Positions 47,428-56,195 are shown, counted from the first letter of the stretch. The stretch: 64,000 bases of DNA from Amycolatopsis umgeniensis (GCF_014205155.1 NZ_JACHMX010000001.1:4712001-4776000), one strand, 5' to 3'. Numbers and translations: made by a program. The notes: generated by a model from the sequence alone, not told the origin.

Positions 47428-47831
47428 TCCGTGATGACGAGCGGCTCGCCCCACAACGGACGCAGTTCGAGCCACTCGTGGATCGGCTTCCCGCCCGCCC
47501 CCGGAGCGGCCGAAAGTTCGCCCGCGAGTTCGAGCGCGCGCTCGTAGTTGTCGACATCGATCAGCATGAAGCCGGCGATGAGGTCTTTGGTCTCGGCGAA
47601 GGGGCCGTCGGTGACCGGCGGTTTGCCCTCGCCGTCGTACCGGACGAACGTCCCCTCGGGCGCGAGCGCCCGCTCCTCGACGAACTCGCCGGTCTCCACG
47701 AGCCGGTCCGCGAAGTCCCTCATGTACTGGATGTGCGCCGTGATCTCCTCCGGCGCCCACTGGTCCATCGGCACGTCGTTGACCGCCGCCGGAGCGCCGC
47801 GGTAGTGCTTGAGCAGCAGGTACTTGGCCAT
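47424..47831 (-). CDS. YCII-related DGPF-domain protein
   Basis: A 135-residue protein of the YCII/DGPF family. MAKYLLLKHYRGAPAAVNDV is typical; the DGPF motif is in PPVTDGPFAETKDLIAGFML, followed by IDVDNYERALELAGEL. The family has a ferredoxin-like fold and is the usual partner of ECF42 sigma factors, whose target promoter is thought to lie before the DGPF gene. It starts 103 bases from the divergent lectin-protein gene and overlaps the sigma-factor gene. Confidence 0.9.
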   Translation of the reverse strand: MAKYLLLKHYRGAPAAVNDVPMDQWAPEEITAHIQYMRDFADRLVETGEFVEERALAPEGTFVRYDGEGKPPVTDGPFAETKDLIAGFMLIDVDNYERALELAGELSAAPGAGGKPIHEWLELRPLWGEPLVITE

Positions 47832-47934
47832 GCCGGGAAGGGTAATGGCAGTCTGCCGGTCCTTCTGCCTGGTGGTCTATACATCCGATCTCTAGCCTTC
47901 TTAACGCGTTCCTCCATCGCGAAAGGAAGAGCAC

Positions 47935-49710
47935 TTGTCCAAAGCGAAAAGACGCTACTCCGGCGTGCTGGTGACCGTCGGCCTCATCTGCGGCTTGCTC
48001 GCCGGTGAGACCGCGGGAGCCACGGCCTCCGATGACATCGCCGCTTTCACCGCCAGGCCACTGCCACCCGGCGCGACCCCGGTGGCCCCGCTCGCCGCCT
48101 CCGTCGCCGAGGCGCAGATCGCCGCCAACCCGGTGGTCTGCGAGGGCGACGGGGTTTCCGGCAAACGCATCGAGCTGGTCTACGTCCGTGAGGCCGGTCA
48201 GCCCGATCGGTACTCGACCGTCGTGCCGTCCCTGCGCGCCTACGCGTCAGGAATCGACGACGGGATCAACGACAGCGCCGCGGTGACGGGCGGCAGCAGG
48301 CACGTCCGGTACGTGACGACGGCGGGCGCGGGTTGCCAGGTCGCCGTCGCCAACCTGGTGGTGCCCGACGGCACGTACCTGTCCGGCGCGATCCGCGACC
48401 GCGCCATCCAGGCGGGTTTCTACAACGCCGACCGTGACTACGTCCTGTTCTCCGACAACCCCCACACCTGCGCGGGCACGTGGGGCGACAGCGACGACCA
48501 GCCCGGTCCCGCCAACGCCTTCAACAACGGCAGGCACTACACGGAGATCGCCGTGCCCTGCTGGGGGGTCAACGCCACCGCCCACGAACTGGGCCACGTG
48601 CTCGGCGCGGTCCTGCCGGGCGCTCCGCACTACCAGGGCGGCGGGCACTGCTCCCAGGAATGGGACCTGATGTGTTACGGCGACACCCAGTCCTTCGACT
48701 GCCCGCAGCGTGATTCCGACCGGCTGTTCGACTGCGGCAACGACGACTACTTCAGCACGAATCCCGTCCCCGGGAGCTGGCTCGCCACGCACTGGAACGT
48801 CGCCAACAGCGCCTTCCTGATCAAAAAGGACACTCCGGACAACGACGACGGCCACGCCCGAGGCGGGAAGACCTACGTCATCACCGGTGCGAGCGGCAAC
48901 GCCATCGACGTCGTGGGTTCCTCGACCGGCGGACTCGCCAACCTCAGCCACCGGCCCCAAAACGGCTCCACGAGCCAGAAGTGGATCCTCGGGTACAACA
49001 CCGGCCTGCAGCTCGTCAACGCCAACAGCCAGTTGTGCGCGGACAGTGCCCAGAGCGGGACGGCGCCCGGCACCCAGATCCTCCAGTACAACTGCAACGG
49101 CCAGAACGGCATGCGGTGGGCGTTCCAGCCGCTCGGCAACGGCAAGGTGGCGATCTTCAACTACCTCACGGGCTACGCGATCACCGACGGCGGCGCGTAT
49201 CCGGCGCCGCTGGTCCAGCAGCCCTACACCGGGGCGGCCAACCAGCAGTGGACCCTGAACGCCGTCGCCGATCCCGGTCCGCAGGCGAACAAGAAGTACT
49301 ACCTTTCCGTCGCCACCAACGGCAACAGCGCGGCCGTCGTCGACGGCTCGACGTCCGCCGGAGCGAAGATCACCAACGTGGCCAGGCAGGACGACAACGG
49401 CCAGAAGTGGAAGCTCACCGACGCGGGCGGCGGGTACTGGAAGATCGTCAACGAGAGGAGCGGCCAGTGCGTGCGGCCGGTCTCCGGCAGCACCGCGGAC
49501 GGTGCGCTCCTCGAACAGACGCACTGTGGTTCGTCCACGAATCAGCAGTGGAAGCTGCTCCGGAGCGCCGACATGCGCTACGGGCTGGTGAACCGGGCGA
49601 GCAACCTCGCGGTGCGACAGGTCAACAACGGCACGGCTTCGATCCTGGAGCAACGCCCCTTCGTGGGCGGCCGTAGCGACGAGACCGTCTGGGCCCTCGT
49701 GCCCGCGTGA
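47935..49710 (+). CDS. Secreted HExxH metalloprotease-like protein with ricin-type lectin modules
   Basis: A 591-residue exported protein. It starts with TTG after GGAAGAG; the signal peptide is about 1-31 (GVLVTVGLICGLLAGETAGA). The catalytic region has NATAHELGHVLGAVLPG (H217, E218, H221) and, like a Met-turn, WDLMCYGD (M246). In metzincins the third ligand stands at HExxHxxGxxH/D; here that position is Leu227, and H232 or another residue must replace it. Two ricin-B-like modules follow (about 305-430, 440-590) with repeated QKW, QQW and QLCAD/GQCVRP patterns. Probably an extracellular protease that binds polysaccharide. Confidence 0.85.
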   Translation: MSKAKRRYSGVLVTVGLICGLLAGETAGATASDDIAAFTARPLPPGATPVAPLAASVAEAQIAANPVVCEGDGVSGKRIELVYVREAGQPDRYSTVVPSLRAYASGIDDGINDSAAVTGGSRHVRYVTTAGAGCQVAVANLVVPDGTYLSGAIRDRAIQAGFYNADRDYVLFSDNPHTCAGTWGDSDDQPGPANAFNNGRHYTEIAVPCWGVNATAHELGHVLGAVLPGAPHYQGGGHCSQEWDLMCYGDTQSFDCPQRDSDRLFDCGNDDYFSTNPVPGSWLATHWNVANSAFLIKKDTPDNDDGHARGGKTYVITGASGNAIDVVGSSTGGLANLSHRPQNGSTSQKWILGYNTGLQLVNANSQLCADSAQSGTAPGTQILQYNCNGQNGMRWAFQPLGNGKVAIFNYLTGYAITDGGAYPAPLVQQPYTGAANQQWTLNAVADPGPQANKKYYLSVATNGNSAAVVDGSTSAGAKITNVARQDDNGQKWKLTDAGGGYWKIVNERSGQCVRPVSGSTADGALLEQTHCGSSTNQQWKLLRSADMRYGLVNRASNLAVRQVNNGTASILEQRPFVGGRSDETVWALVPA

Positions 49711-49712
49711 CG

Positions 49713-49749
49713 CGAAGCTCCCCAGGTCTACCGGCCTGGGGAGCTTTCG
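49713..49749. terminator. Hairpin terminator
   Basis: AAGCTCCCCAGG pairs over 12 bp with CCTGGGGAGCTT across TCTACCGG, followed by TTCGTTTCTC. It closes the lectin-protein gene, and could also terminate transcripts of the tRNA read from the other strand. Confidence 0.85.
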
Positions 49750-49760
49750 TTTCTCAAGAC

Positions 49761-49849
49761 TGGCGGTAGCGGTGGGATTCGAACCCACGGAGGACAGAGC
49801 CCTCGCATGTTTTCAAGACATGTTCCTTCGGCCGCTCGGACACGCTACC
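49761..49849 (-). tRNA. tRNA-Ser(UGA)
   Basis: Read on the minus strand, the acceptor arm GGTAGCG (49849-49843) pairs with CGCTACC, followed by discriminator G and an encoded CCA (49763-49761). The anticodon stem-loop is CATGT-CTTGAAA-ACATG, giving anticodon TGA. There is a long variable arm (CGAGGGCTCTGTCCTC) as expected of serine tRNA, and the T-loop GGTTCGAATCC is canonical. Confidence 0.95.
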
Positions 49850-49944
49850 GCCACCGAGGATATCCGACGGTCTTTGTCTGGAACGCTTCGGATCTAGTCG
49901 AAGCGAAGCTTTCCGTTGAGGGTGGTGGCGGGGGCATGGATGGA

Positions 49945-50322
49945 CTAGTCGAAGTCCCAGTCGGTCGCGATGCCGACGATGACGAACACCAGCACGAGAC
50001 CGACGATGATCGCGACACCGATGTAGCCGATGATGATCGCCGCGAGCGCCATCCCCTGGCCGCCGGCTTCGCCGCGTTTGGCCTTCGAGTGCGCGATATG
50101 CCCCATGATCACGCCGATGACCGACAGCAGGCCGGTGCAGACGACCAGGCTGGCTATCGACACGACCAGTGCCGCGATCGCCAGGCCCTGATCCTGCGGC
50201 GGCATGGCGGGGCCGTAGCCGTAGCCCGGCTGGCCATAGCCGGGCTGCTGGTACGGCTGCCCATACGGAGGTTGCTGACCGTAGGGCTGCTGTTGACCGT
50301 AGGGGTCCTGCGGATATGTCAC
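49945..50322 (-). CDS. DUF4190-family small membrane protein
   Basis: A 125-residue protein. The N-terminal 45 residues are Pro/Gln/Tyr/Gly repeats (YGQQQPYGQQPPYGQPYQQP). Two hydrophobic segments follow, LAIAALVVSIASLVVCTGLL and LAAIIIGYIGVAIIVGLVLV, separated by HIAHSKAKRGEAGGQG, the DUF4190 signature. It is probably a membrane protein with a disordered cytosolic arm; function unknown. The GTG at 50322 follows a GGTGAG ribosome site. Confidence 0.85.
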   Translation of the reverse strand: MTYPQDPYGQQQPYGQQPPYGQPYQQPGYGQPGYGYGPAMPPQDQGLAIAALVVSIASLVVCTGLLSVIGVIMGHIAHSKAKRGEAGGQGMALAAIIIGYIGVAIIVGLVLVFVIVGIATDWDFD

Positions 50323-50350
50323 CGGCTCACCGTAACCGCCGGGGCTTGGT

Positions 50351-50638
50351 TCAGGACGCCTGAGTCTTCGCGGCCTTCGCGGCGATGCGCGCTTGGACCT
50401 CGGGACGGCGCAACGGCGGCACCGTCGTCGGCGGCTGACGGCGCGCGGGCAGCTCGGTGAGCAACCGCCTGGTGATCGCCGTGATTTCGGCGACGGCGGC
50501 CTCGAACGGCTCGCGCGTGGCGTCGGAGAGGCTCTGCACCCCGGACACCTTGCGGACGTACTGGCGGGCGGCGGCCTCGATCTCGTCCGGCGTCGCCGCC
50601 GGCTCCAGGCCTCGAAGCGTGGTGATGTTCCGGCACAT
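50351..50638 (-). CDS. DUF2277-family protein
   Basis: A 95-residue protein beginning MCRNITTLRGLEPAATPDEI, the invariant start of DUF2277, followed by AARQYVRKVSGVQSLSDATR and ITAITRRLLTELPAR. It is small, basic and soluble; the family is broadly conserved in actinobacteria and its role is unknown. The ATG at 50638 was set by the family N-terminus. It is followed 28 bases later by the DUF4190 gene on the same strand. Confidence 0.85.
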   Translation of the reverse strand: MCRNITTLRGLEPAATPDEIEAAARQYVRKVSGVQSLSDATREPFEAAVAEITAITRRLLTELPARRQPPTTVPPLRRPEVQARIAAKAAKTQAS

Positions 50639-50751
50639 GCCCCGATCGTACGTCCGCCCACCGACGCTTCCGGGCGCTTCGATCACACAGTCGGTTAGAA
50701 GGTGCTCAGGTTCGTTGACGCCGAAAAACGCGTTTAGGCACTCTCGGCGGA

Positions 50752-51696
50752 GTGCCCCTCAGACCTCGCTCTCTTCGCCGTGCGCCCGTCGAGCCGATCC
50801 CCGAACCGGCCGAGCCCTCCCCGATCCCGGAACAGGTCTGGCAGCGTGTCCCGATCGACGCCCTGATCGACCTCGTCACCGAGGTCTTCACCTCGCACGA
50901 TCTGCCGTGGTCGCGTGCCCGTATGGCCGCCGAAGCGGTGTGCCACGGCGATCTCACCGGAACCCCCGACGCCGGTGTCGCCGAACTGACGCGGCTGCAT
51001 CTGCCGATGCTGGTCAACGGCATGGTGCGGCCAAGGGCCGAACCGCTGATGATCGCCGACCGCGGCGCCGCCGCCCTGATCGACTACCGCCGCGCGCCGG
51101 GGCTGTGGGCCGTCGGTGACGCGATGGACAGGGCGGTCTCCCGCGCGGGCCGGTACGGCGTCGGGCTCATGTCGGTCCGCGGCGTCGGGCCGTTCGGCCG
51201 CGCCGGGCACCACGCCGCGAGGGCGTTGCCGCACAGCATGATCGGGCTCGTCATGGCGGCGGGCGGGGAGCGCGGGACGGCCGCGAACCCGCTCGGCATG
51301 GCCGCGCCCGCGGGCGCGTATCCCGAATTCGTCCTCGACCTGGACACCCTCGCGGACGTCGACAGCGCCGCCGTCGCCGGATTCGCCCTGCTGGTCGAGA
51401 TCTTCGCCGGGGTCCTTTCGGGCGTCGGCGACCACGACCACGACACCGGTCTCATGGTGATGGCCATCGCGCCGACGACGCTGCGCAGCGCCGACGGTTT
51501 CTACAAGGCCGCGAGCGCGTTGTTCGGCAGCCTGCTCGGCTGGGAGGGCGGGACCCCGGTCCGCTACCCCGGCTGGCGCGAGGCGCAGTACCTCGAACAG
51601 TGCCAAGCGCTGGGTGTCCCGCTGAACGAGCCGGTGCACCGCGAACTCGAGGACCTCGCCAAGGCCCTGCGCCTGGCACCGTTGCAGGGCCGCTAG
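50752..51696 (+). CDS. Ldh-family (malate/L-lactate dehydrogenase 2-like) oxidoreductase
   Basis: A 314-residue protein of the type 2 malate/lactate dehydrogenase family (NAD(P)-dependent). VPIDALIDLVTEVFTSHDLP, HGDLTGTPDAGVAELTRLHL, the catalytic-region block RAGHHAARALPHSMIGLVM, and the substrate loop NPLGMAAPAGAYPEFVLDL are recognisable. The N-terminal 25 residues are basic and Pro-rich. The protein is slightly shorter than the usual 330-350 residues; substrate unknown. It starts with GTG. A repeat-rich convergent interval follows. Confidence 0.8.
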   Translation: MPLRPRSLRRAPVEPIPEPAEPSPIPEQVWQRVPIDALIDLVTEVFTSHDLPWSRARMAAEAVCHGDLTGTPDAGVAELTRLHLPMLVNGMVRPRAEPLMIADRGAAALIDYRRAPGLWAVGDAMDRAVSRAGRYGVGLMSVRGVGPFGRAGHHAARALPHSMIGLVMAAGGERGTAANPLGMAAPAGAYPEFVLDLDTLADVDSAAVAGFALLVEIFAGVLSGVGDHDHDTGLMVMAIAPTTLRSADGFYKAASALFGSLLGWEGGTPVRYPGWREAQYLEQCQALGVPLNEPVHRELEDLAKALRLAPLQGR

Positions 51697-51738
51697 GCCA
51701 GGACGAGCTGAAGGGGACCTTCCCCGCGTGAGACGCGG

Positions 51739-51783
51739 TGAAGGGAGCTTTCGCCGCATGTGATGCGGGGAAAGCTCCCTTCA
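51739..51783. repeat. GAAGGGAGCTTT hairpin
   Basis: TGAAGGGAGCTTTCGCCGCA (51739-51758) pairs with 51764-51783 with one mismatch across TGTGA. A smaller CGCGTGAGACGCG hairpin adjoins on the left (51725-51737). Confidence 0.7.
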
Positions 51784-51849
51784 GCCGCTACGCCGGAACG
51801 TCGTGAGTGGCGCGCTCGCGCCGTCCTTCGGCGTCGGACGCAGGGAGGG

Positions 51850-51904
51850 TGTTGCGAAAGCCACGTTCGCAACGTTGAAGGTTGCGAACGTGGCTTTCGC
51901 AACA
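51850..51904. repeat. GCGAAAGCCACGTTCGC-family hairpin
   Basis: A 24-bp perfect stem (starting TGTTGCGAAAGCCACGTTCG) with the loop GTTGAAG (51874-51880). The stem is related to those at 51966 and 57639 (GCGAAAGCCAC core). Confidence 0.8.
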
Positions 51905-51965
51905 CGGTCAGGGCACCCTCTCGTTCACGGCCCACCCGGCCGACCCGTGACCCACACGTCGAGCA

Positions 51966-52020
51966 TGTCGCGAAAGCCACTTTCGCGACACCAGACGTCC
52001 CGAAAGTGGCTTTCGCGACA
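51966..52020. repeat. GCGAAAGCCACTTTCG-family hairpin
   Basis: A 24-bp stem (TGTCGCGAAAGCCACTTTCG ...) with one mismatch and the 7-base loop ACCAGAC. The left half is itself nearly palindromic. The copy at 57639-57697 has the same stem. Confidence 0.8.
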
Positions 52021-52089
52021 CAGGCCCCAACGCCCGAATCGCCACTCACGAGGCCGTGCCCGACCAGGGCCGAGGACCAGCCGCTCCCG

Positions 52090-52308
52090 CTAGGCCAGGA
52101 CGACGCGGCCGCCTTCGCCGCCGACCTCCACGACGTCGCCGTTCGTCAGCTGACGGCCGCGCCGGACCTCCACCTCGCCGTTGACAGTCACCTCTTCGGC
52201 GTCGAGGAGGTCTTTGGCGTGCGAGCCGTCTTCGGCGAGGGTAGCCAGTTTGAGGAACTGGCCGAGGCGGATCGGTTCGCCGGTGATCGGGACGTCGTGG
52301 ATGCTCAT
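52090..52308 (-). CDS. S4-domain RNA-binding protein
   Basis: A 72-residue protein consisting of one S4 domain: PIRLGQFLKLATLAEDGSHA, KDLLDAEEVTVNGEVEVRRG and RQLTNGDVVEVGG. Stand-alone S4 proteins (YaaA-like) bind structured RNA or ribosomes. It lies 7 bases downstream of the secreted protease gene on the same strand, without obvious functional link. Confidence 0.88.
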   Translation of the reverse strand: MSIHDVPITGEPIRLGQFLKLATLAEDGSHAKDLLDAEEVTVNGEVEVRRGRQLTNGDVVEVGGEGGRVVLA

Positions 52309-52315
52309 GGGGAGA

Positions 52316-53077
52316 TCATCCCCGCGCGTCCATCTTCCGGTACAAGGTGGCGACGTCGGTGTCGAAGTAGCTGCTGTAGGACGTGTCCGGATCGTCCCCG
52401 CCGTACAGGTAGCCGCCGATCACGCCGACGACGGTGCCGAGTTCGGTCTCCGGATCGGGGTCGACCACCCACGGGCCGCCGCTGGTGCCGGTCGTGAAGC
52501 CGGGGCAGCCGACCCGCATCTGGTAGGTGTCGGCCTGGGCGCTGGTGCCGTGGCAGACGACCGGCGCTTCCCGTTCGTCGGGATACCCCGTGAGGGTGAT
52601 CGTGTGGGCGAATCCGCCGCCGGTCACCAGGGTGTTGGCACCGGTGACGCTTTCGAGGGTCTTCGTGTTCCCCGCCTGGCGCGCGGTCGCGAACCCGACA
52701 TCCAGGTCCGGATCGGACGAATCGGCCCAGCCTTCGGGAACCTGTGGGTCCGAGACGTCCCAATACCCGTAGGGCGCGACGCCGTCGTGATAGCCGGGCG
52801 CGAACGAGATTCCTGTCGCGTACTCGCCGCCTTCGCCGTCGTGGAGGCAGTGCGCCGCGGTGAGCAGGAGATCTCCCGGGCCGCTGTGGACGACGCTGGC
52901 CGTGCAGAAGTGCATCCCCTCGAGAAAGAGCGCACCGATCGCCGGGTTGAGCGGCGCCGAAGCAGGGGTCGCCGCCACGGTCGCGGCGGTGTTCCCCGCG
53001 TCGGTCTCGGCGGGGTCCGACGCGGCGGAGCAACCGGTCAGAACGACACAAAGCGCGAGTAACAGGGCGCGGCGCAT
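52316..53077 (-). CDS. Trypsin-like serine protease, lipoprotein
   Basis: A 253-residue exported protease. The signal peptide MRRALLLALCVVLTGC ends in a lipobox (Cys16). The catalytic triad is visible: His76 in LLLTAAHCLHDG, Asp126 in DPDLDVGFAT, and Ser199 in TTGTSGGPWVVD. Cysteines at 58 and 77 fit the disulfide next to the catalytic His. The family (trypsin-like, often called V8-like in actinomycetes) is secreted; the substrate is unknown. It is divergent from the SDR gene across a 147-base interval with an operator-like palindrome. Confidence 0.9.
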   Translation of the reverse strand: MRRALLLALCVVLTGCSAASDPAETDAGNTAATVAATPASAPLNPAIGALFLEGMHFCTASVVHSGPGDLLLTAAHCLHDGEGGEYATGISFAPGYHDGVAPYGYWDVSDPQVPEGWADSSDPDLDVGFATARQAGNTKTLESVTGANTLVTGGGFAHTITLTGYPDEREAPVVCHGTSAQADTYQMRVGCPGFTTGTSGGPWVVDPDPETELGTVVGVIGGYLYGGDDPDTSYSSYFDTDVATLYRKMDARG

Positions 53078-53185
53078 CGCCTTCCTTTCGCTCGTCCACG
53101 GCTGTCCTGGCTACAGATCACCATAAGCGGTCCACGAACACAGCCCGAATCGATCAACGCACAGCAAGCTCACAGCCGTAGTATG

Positions 53186-53202
53186 TGTTACCTCCGGTAA
53201 CA
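53186..53202. promoter_or_regulatory. Perfect palindrome TGTTACC-TCC-GGTAACA, TetR-type operator candidate
   Basis: A 17-base palindrome with 7-bp arms, 23 bases upstream of the SDR start. The GTTACC half-site is shared with the palindrome before the acyltransferase gene (5669-5689). The preceding GTAGTATGT could be the -10 region of the SDR promoter. Confidence 0.55.
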
Positions 53203-53224
53203 GTCGAGCTGGTTGGGAGCGGGT

Positions 53225-54049
53225 ATGAAGTCGTTCACGGACAAGGTCGCGGTGATCACGGGCGCGGGGTCGGGAATCGGCCAGGCGCTCGCGGTCGACC
53301 TGGCGGGGCGGGGGGCCAGGCTCGCGCTTTCCGACGTCGACGCCGTTCGCGCGGCCGGCACCGTCGCGCTGTGCGAAAAGGCGGGCGCGACAGCGAAGGC
53401 GTACGAACTGGACGTCGCCGATCGTGACGCCGTCCTCGCGCACGCCGAGGAGGTCGCCGTCGATTTCGGGGGCGCCAACCTCGTGGTGAACAACGCCGGG
53501 GTCGCACTCGGCGCGACGGTCGAGGAAATGACCTGGGACGACTACGACTGGCTGATGGGGATCAATCTCGGCGGGGTGGTCAACGGGACGAAAGCCTTTC
53601 TGCCTCAGGTGATCGCTTCGGGCGACGGGCACATCGTCAACCTCTCGAGCGTCTTCGGCTTCATCGGCGTGCCCACGCAGAGCGCCTACAACGCGGCCAA
53701 ATTCGCCGTGCGGGGGTTCACCGAGGCGCTGCGGCAGGAAATGCTGATCGCCCGGCATCCGGTGAAGGTCAGCTGCGTGCATCCCGGTGGCATCAAGACG
53801 AATATCGCCCGCGACGCGCGGGGCGGCGTCGAGCGGGACATCGACAAAGCCGCGGAGGGCTTCGAAAAGATCGCGAGGACGACACCCGAGAAGGCCGCGC
53901 AGACCATCGCGCGCGGTATCGAACGGGGGACGCCGCGCATCCTGATCGGTCCGGACGCCTATGTCATCGACGCGATTCCCCGGGTTCTCGGCTCGTTTTA
54001 CCAGCGACCGTTGGCACTGCTGGGGCGCTTGGGCATGAAGAACCTCTGA
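53225..54049 (+). CDS. Short-chain dehydrogenase/reductase
   Basis: A 274-residue classical SDR. The NAD(P) site is VITGAGSGIGQALAVDLAG (about 10-28), NNAGVAL follows, and the catalytic Ser-Tyr-Lys is in VNLSSVFGFIGVPTQSAYNA and AKFAVRGF. The C-terminal part YVIDAIPRVLGSFYQRPLAL is typical of SDRs annotated near lipid metabolism. It oxidises or reduces an alcohol/ketone; substrate unknown. The ribosome site is GGGAGCGGGT before ATG. An operator-like palindrome precedes it, suggesting a TetR-controlled gene, but no regulator gene is adjacent. Confidence 0.88.
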   Translation: MKSFTDKVAVITGAGSGIGQALAVDLAGRGARLALSDVDAVRAAGTVALCEKAGATAKAYELDVADRDAVLAHAEEVAVDFGGANLVVNNAGVALGATVEEMTWDDYDWLMGINLGGVVNGTKAFLPQVIASGDGHIVNLSSVFGFIGVPTQSAYNAAKFAVRGFTEALRQEMLIARHPVKVSCVHPGGIKTNIARDARGGVERDIDKAAEGFEKIARTTPEKAAQTIARGIERGTPRILIGPDAYVIDAIPRVLGSFYQRPLALLGRLGMKNL

Positions 54050-54169
54050 ATGGAGTAACCCTCCGTGGTCCGGACGGCCGGGGATAACTCGATCGGGGTG
54101 CGTTACTTACGGCGGCGTCGGAAATGCACCACAATGCTCAAGTTCGTGATTCCCCTTCCGGAGGTCCCC

Positions 54170-54826
54170 ATGCCGCGCGCCGCCCAGCGCCGTACGCCGA
54201 CCGATGCCGCGTTCTGTGCGAGCTTGCCCGTCGAGACCGCCGAATTGCTGGACCGGACGGGGATCATCGCGGCGAGCCTGCCGAAACGGCGGCGCAGCCC
54301 CGAGAACGAACCCGAGCCCGAACCGATGCCGGTCCGGACCCCGGTCTGCGATCCGGTCGTCGACAAGGATCTGCGGCCCAAGGCCGTCGTCATCCATCGC
54401 CGCGCCAGGTCCTGGCTGGTCGGCGGAGCCGGGGTGGCGCTGCTCGCGATCGGCTGGTTCGCGGGCACGTTCACCCTCGCGCCGGTCGACGACACCGCCT
54501 TGCCCGAGCCGCCGCTGCCCGCCGTGGCGACCCAGCAGGCCGTGCCGCAACCGCAGCCCGCGCCGCAGGCCGCCCCGGTGACCGTCTACGTCCCGGTCAC
54601 CGTGAAGCAGCGAGTGCCCGCGACGACGACGAAGAAGAAGCCCGCGAAGGAACAGGTCGTCGCCCTGCCGCCCGCCGAGCCCCGGCCGACGGAACAGCCA
54701 CGCTCCGACACCGGATCGCCGGACGAGGTCACGGAGGGTTTCCGGAGCATGATGAATCCCGCCGTGGCGAGTTCGCTGGCGATGGAAATGGCGCAGGGGA
54801 TGATGGGGTACGGCTACCGCCGCTGA
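54170..54826 (+). CDS. Proline-rich single-pass membrane protein, unknown function
   Basis: A 218-residue protein. Residues 1-75 are cytosolic-looking with a basic end (KAVVIHRRARSW); one hydrophobic helix lies at about 81-100 (LVGGAGVALLAIGWFAGTFT). The outside part is Pro/Gln/Ala/Thr/Lys-rich (PQPQPAPQAAPVTVYVPVTV), and it ends with RSMMNPAVASSLAMEMAQGM. No family is recognised. ATG at 54170 was chosen because GGAGG stands 7 bases before it. In shape it resembles the small protein at 13603, though there is no clear sequence relation. Confidence 0.7.
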   Translation: MPRAAQRRTPTDAAFCASLPVETAELLDRTGIIAASLPKRRRSPENEPEPEPMPVRTPVCDPVVDKDLRPKAVVIHRRARSWLVGGAGVALLAIGWFAGTFTLAPVDDTALPEPPLPAVATQQAVPQPQPAPQAAPVTVYVPVTVKQRVPATTTKKKPAKEQVVALPPAEPRPTEQPRSDTGSPDEVTEGFRSMMNPAVASSLAMEMAQGMMGYGYRR

Positions 54827-54932
54827 CCTCCCGGAACCATCTCTCCACAATGGACACTTCCCGGCATCGTGGGCCGGATGGCCGCTGACACAGCGGAAGT
54901 GATCCACTACCGTGAGCCAAGGGGAGGGGCTC

Positions 54933-56195
54933 ATGGAAGAGGGGGATTCCGCACGGGGCACCGGATTCAGGGCGGCGTTCGCCGTCGGGGAGTTCCGCGC
55001 GTTATGGGCGGCCGAGGCGCTTTCGCAGGCCGGTGACCAGCTGGCCAGGGTCGCGTTGTCGGTGCTGGTCTGGGAAAGAACGGCGTCGGCGGGGCTGACG
55101 GGGCTCACTTACGGGCTGACGTATCTGCCGACGCTGATCGGCGGCACCCTGTTCGCCGGACTGGCCGATCGGTATTCGCGGCGGACGGTGATGATCGTCT
55201 GCGATCTGCTGCGGGCGGCGCTCGCGGCGTTGATGGCGGTGCCGGGGATGCCCTTGCCGGTACTGGCCGGACTGCTGGTGATCCTGACGATGGCGGGCGG
55301 ACCGTTCCGGGCGGCGCAACTCGCGTTGCTCCCGGACGTCCTGGAAGGCGAGCGGTACGTCGCCGGGCTCGCGGTCCGCACGATCACCATCCAAACGGCA
55401 CAGCTGGCCGGTTTCGGCGGTGGCGGACTGGTGATCGGGCTCGTGACGCCCTCCTGGGGACTGGTGATCGACGCGGTGACCTTTGTGGTCTCGGCGCTGC
55501 TCGTGTCCACTGGGGTCCGTCGCAGGACGCCCGCCGTCGCGGAATCATCGGTGAAAAGCCGGGTGGCGAGGGCTTTCAGTGGCGAAGGCGCCCGAGAACT
55601 GTGGCGGGGCAAGGGAATCCGGGTGCTGTTCGGGCTCAAGATGCTCGCCGGATTCGCCATCGCGCCGGAAGGGCTCGCGGCACCGCTCGCCGTCGGACTC
55701 GGGGCGGGGAGTTTCGCGGTCGGTCTCATTCTCGCGGCGGATCCGGTGGGTTCGGTAATTGGATCGTGGATCTTCACGAAATGGGTACCCGCTCGGCGGA
55801 AAACGCGAATCGTGGGCATTCTCGCCCTGGCATCCGTCGTTCCTTTGCTTTTTGTCTTCTTTCATCCTCCGCTGCCCGTCTGCCTCGTCTTGATCGGGCT
55901 CAGCGGTGCCTGCGCGGCGCCGTACCACTTGCAGGCCGTCGCGCTGATGGCCCGCGCGGTGCCGGACGGCGTCCGGGCGCAGGTGATGGGTCTGACCTCG
56001 ACGAGTTTGGTGACGGTGCAAGGAATCGGGATCATGCTCGCGGGCGGTCTCGCCCAGTTGACCGGTCCGTTCGTGGCCGTCGGAGTGGCCGCGGCGGTCG
56101 CCGTCGCCACGGCGGGCCCGATGGCGATGGCGTGGAAACGCGCCATCGCCACCGGGTCGGATGTATGGCTCCCGGCCGGGAGCCGAGCCGGCTGA
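54933..56195 (+). CDS. MFS transporter
   Basis: A 420-residue transporter with about 12 hydrophobic segments. The family start FRALWAAEALSQAGDQLARV, the loop-2 motif GLADRYSRRTVM (variant of the MFS signature), and ALLPDVLEGERYVAG are recognisable, in the style of the macrolide-efflux/DHA3 subfamily. GGGGAGGGG is a strong ribosome site before ATG 54933. Substrate unknown; a drug or siderophore-like export role would be guesswork. Confidence 0.88.
   Translation: MEEGDSARGTGFRAAFAVGEFRALWAAEALSQAGDQLARVALSVLVWERTASAGLTGLTYGLTYLPTLIGGTLFAGLADRYSRRTVMIVCDLLRAALAALMAVPGMPLPVLAGLLVILTMAGGPFRAAQLALLPDVLEGERYVAGLAVRTITIQTAQLAGFGGGGLVIGLVTPSWGLVIDAVTFVVSALLVSTGVRRRTPAVAESSVKSRVARAFSGEGARELWRGKGIRVLFGLKMLAGFAIAPEGLAAPLAVGLGAGSFAVGLILAADPVGSVIGSWIFTKWVPARRKTRIVGILALASVVPLLFVFFHPPLPVCLVLIGLSGACAAPYHLQAVALMARAVPDGVRAQVMGLTSTSLVTVQGIGIMLAGGLAQLTGPFVAVGVAAAVAVATAGPMAMAWKRAIATGSDVWLPAGSRAG

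Larger units (their letters stand above)
51697..52089. other. Gene-free convergent interval packed with three hairpins
   Basis: A 393-base stretch between the dehydrogenase and S4-protein genes. No supported coding frame. It holds three long hairpins (51739-51783, 51850-51904, 51966-52020), which together occupy about 40% of the interval. Confidence 0.6.

Noticed and set aside
51739..52020. The cluster of palindromes as a CRISPR array
   Set aside because: There is no regular repeat-spacer spacing; each unit is a self-complementary hairpin and no cas genes are near.
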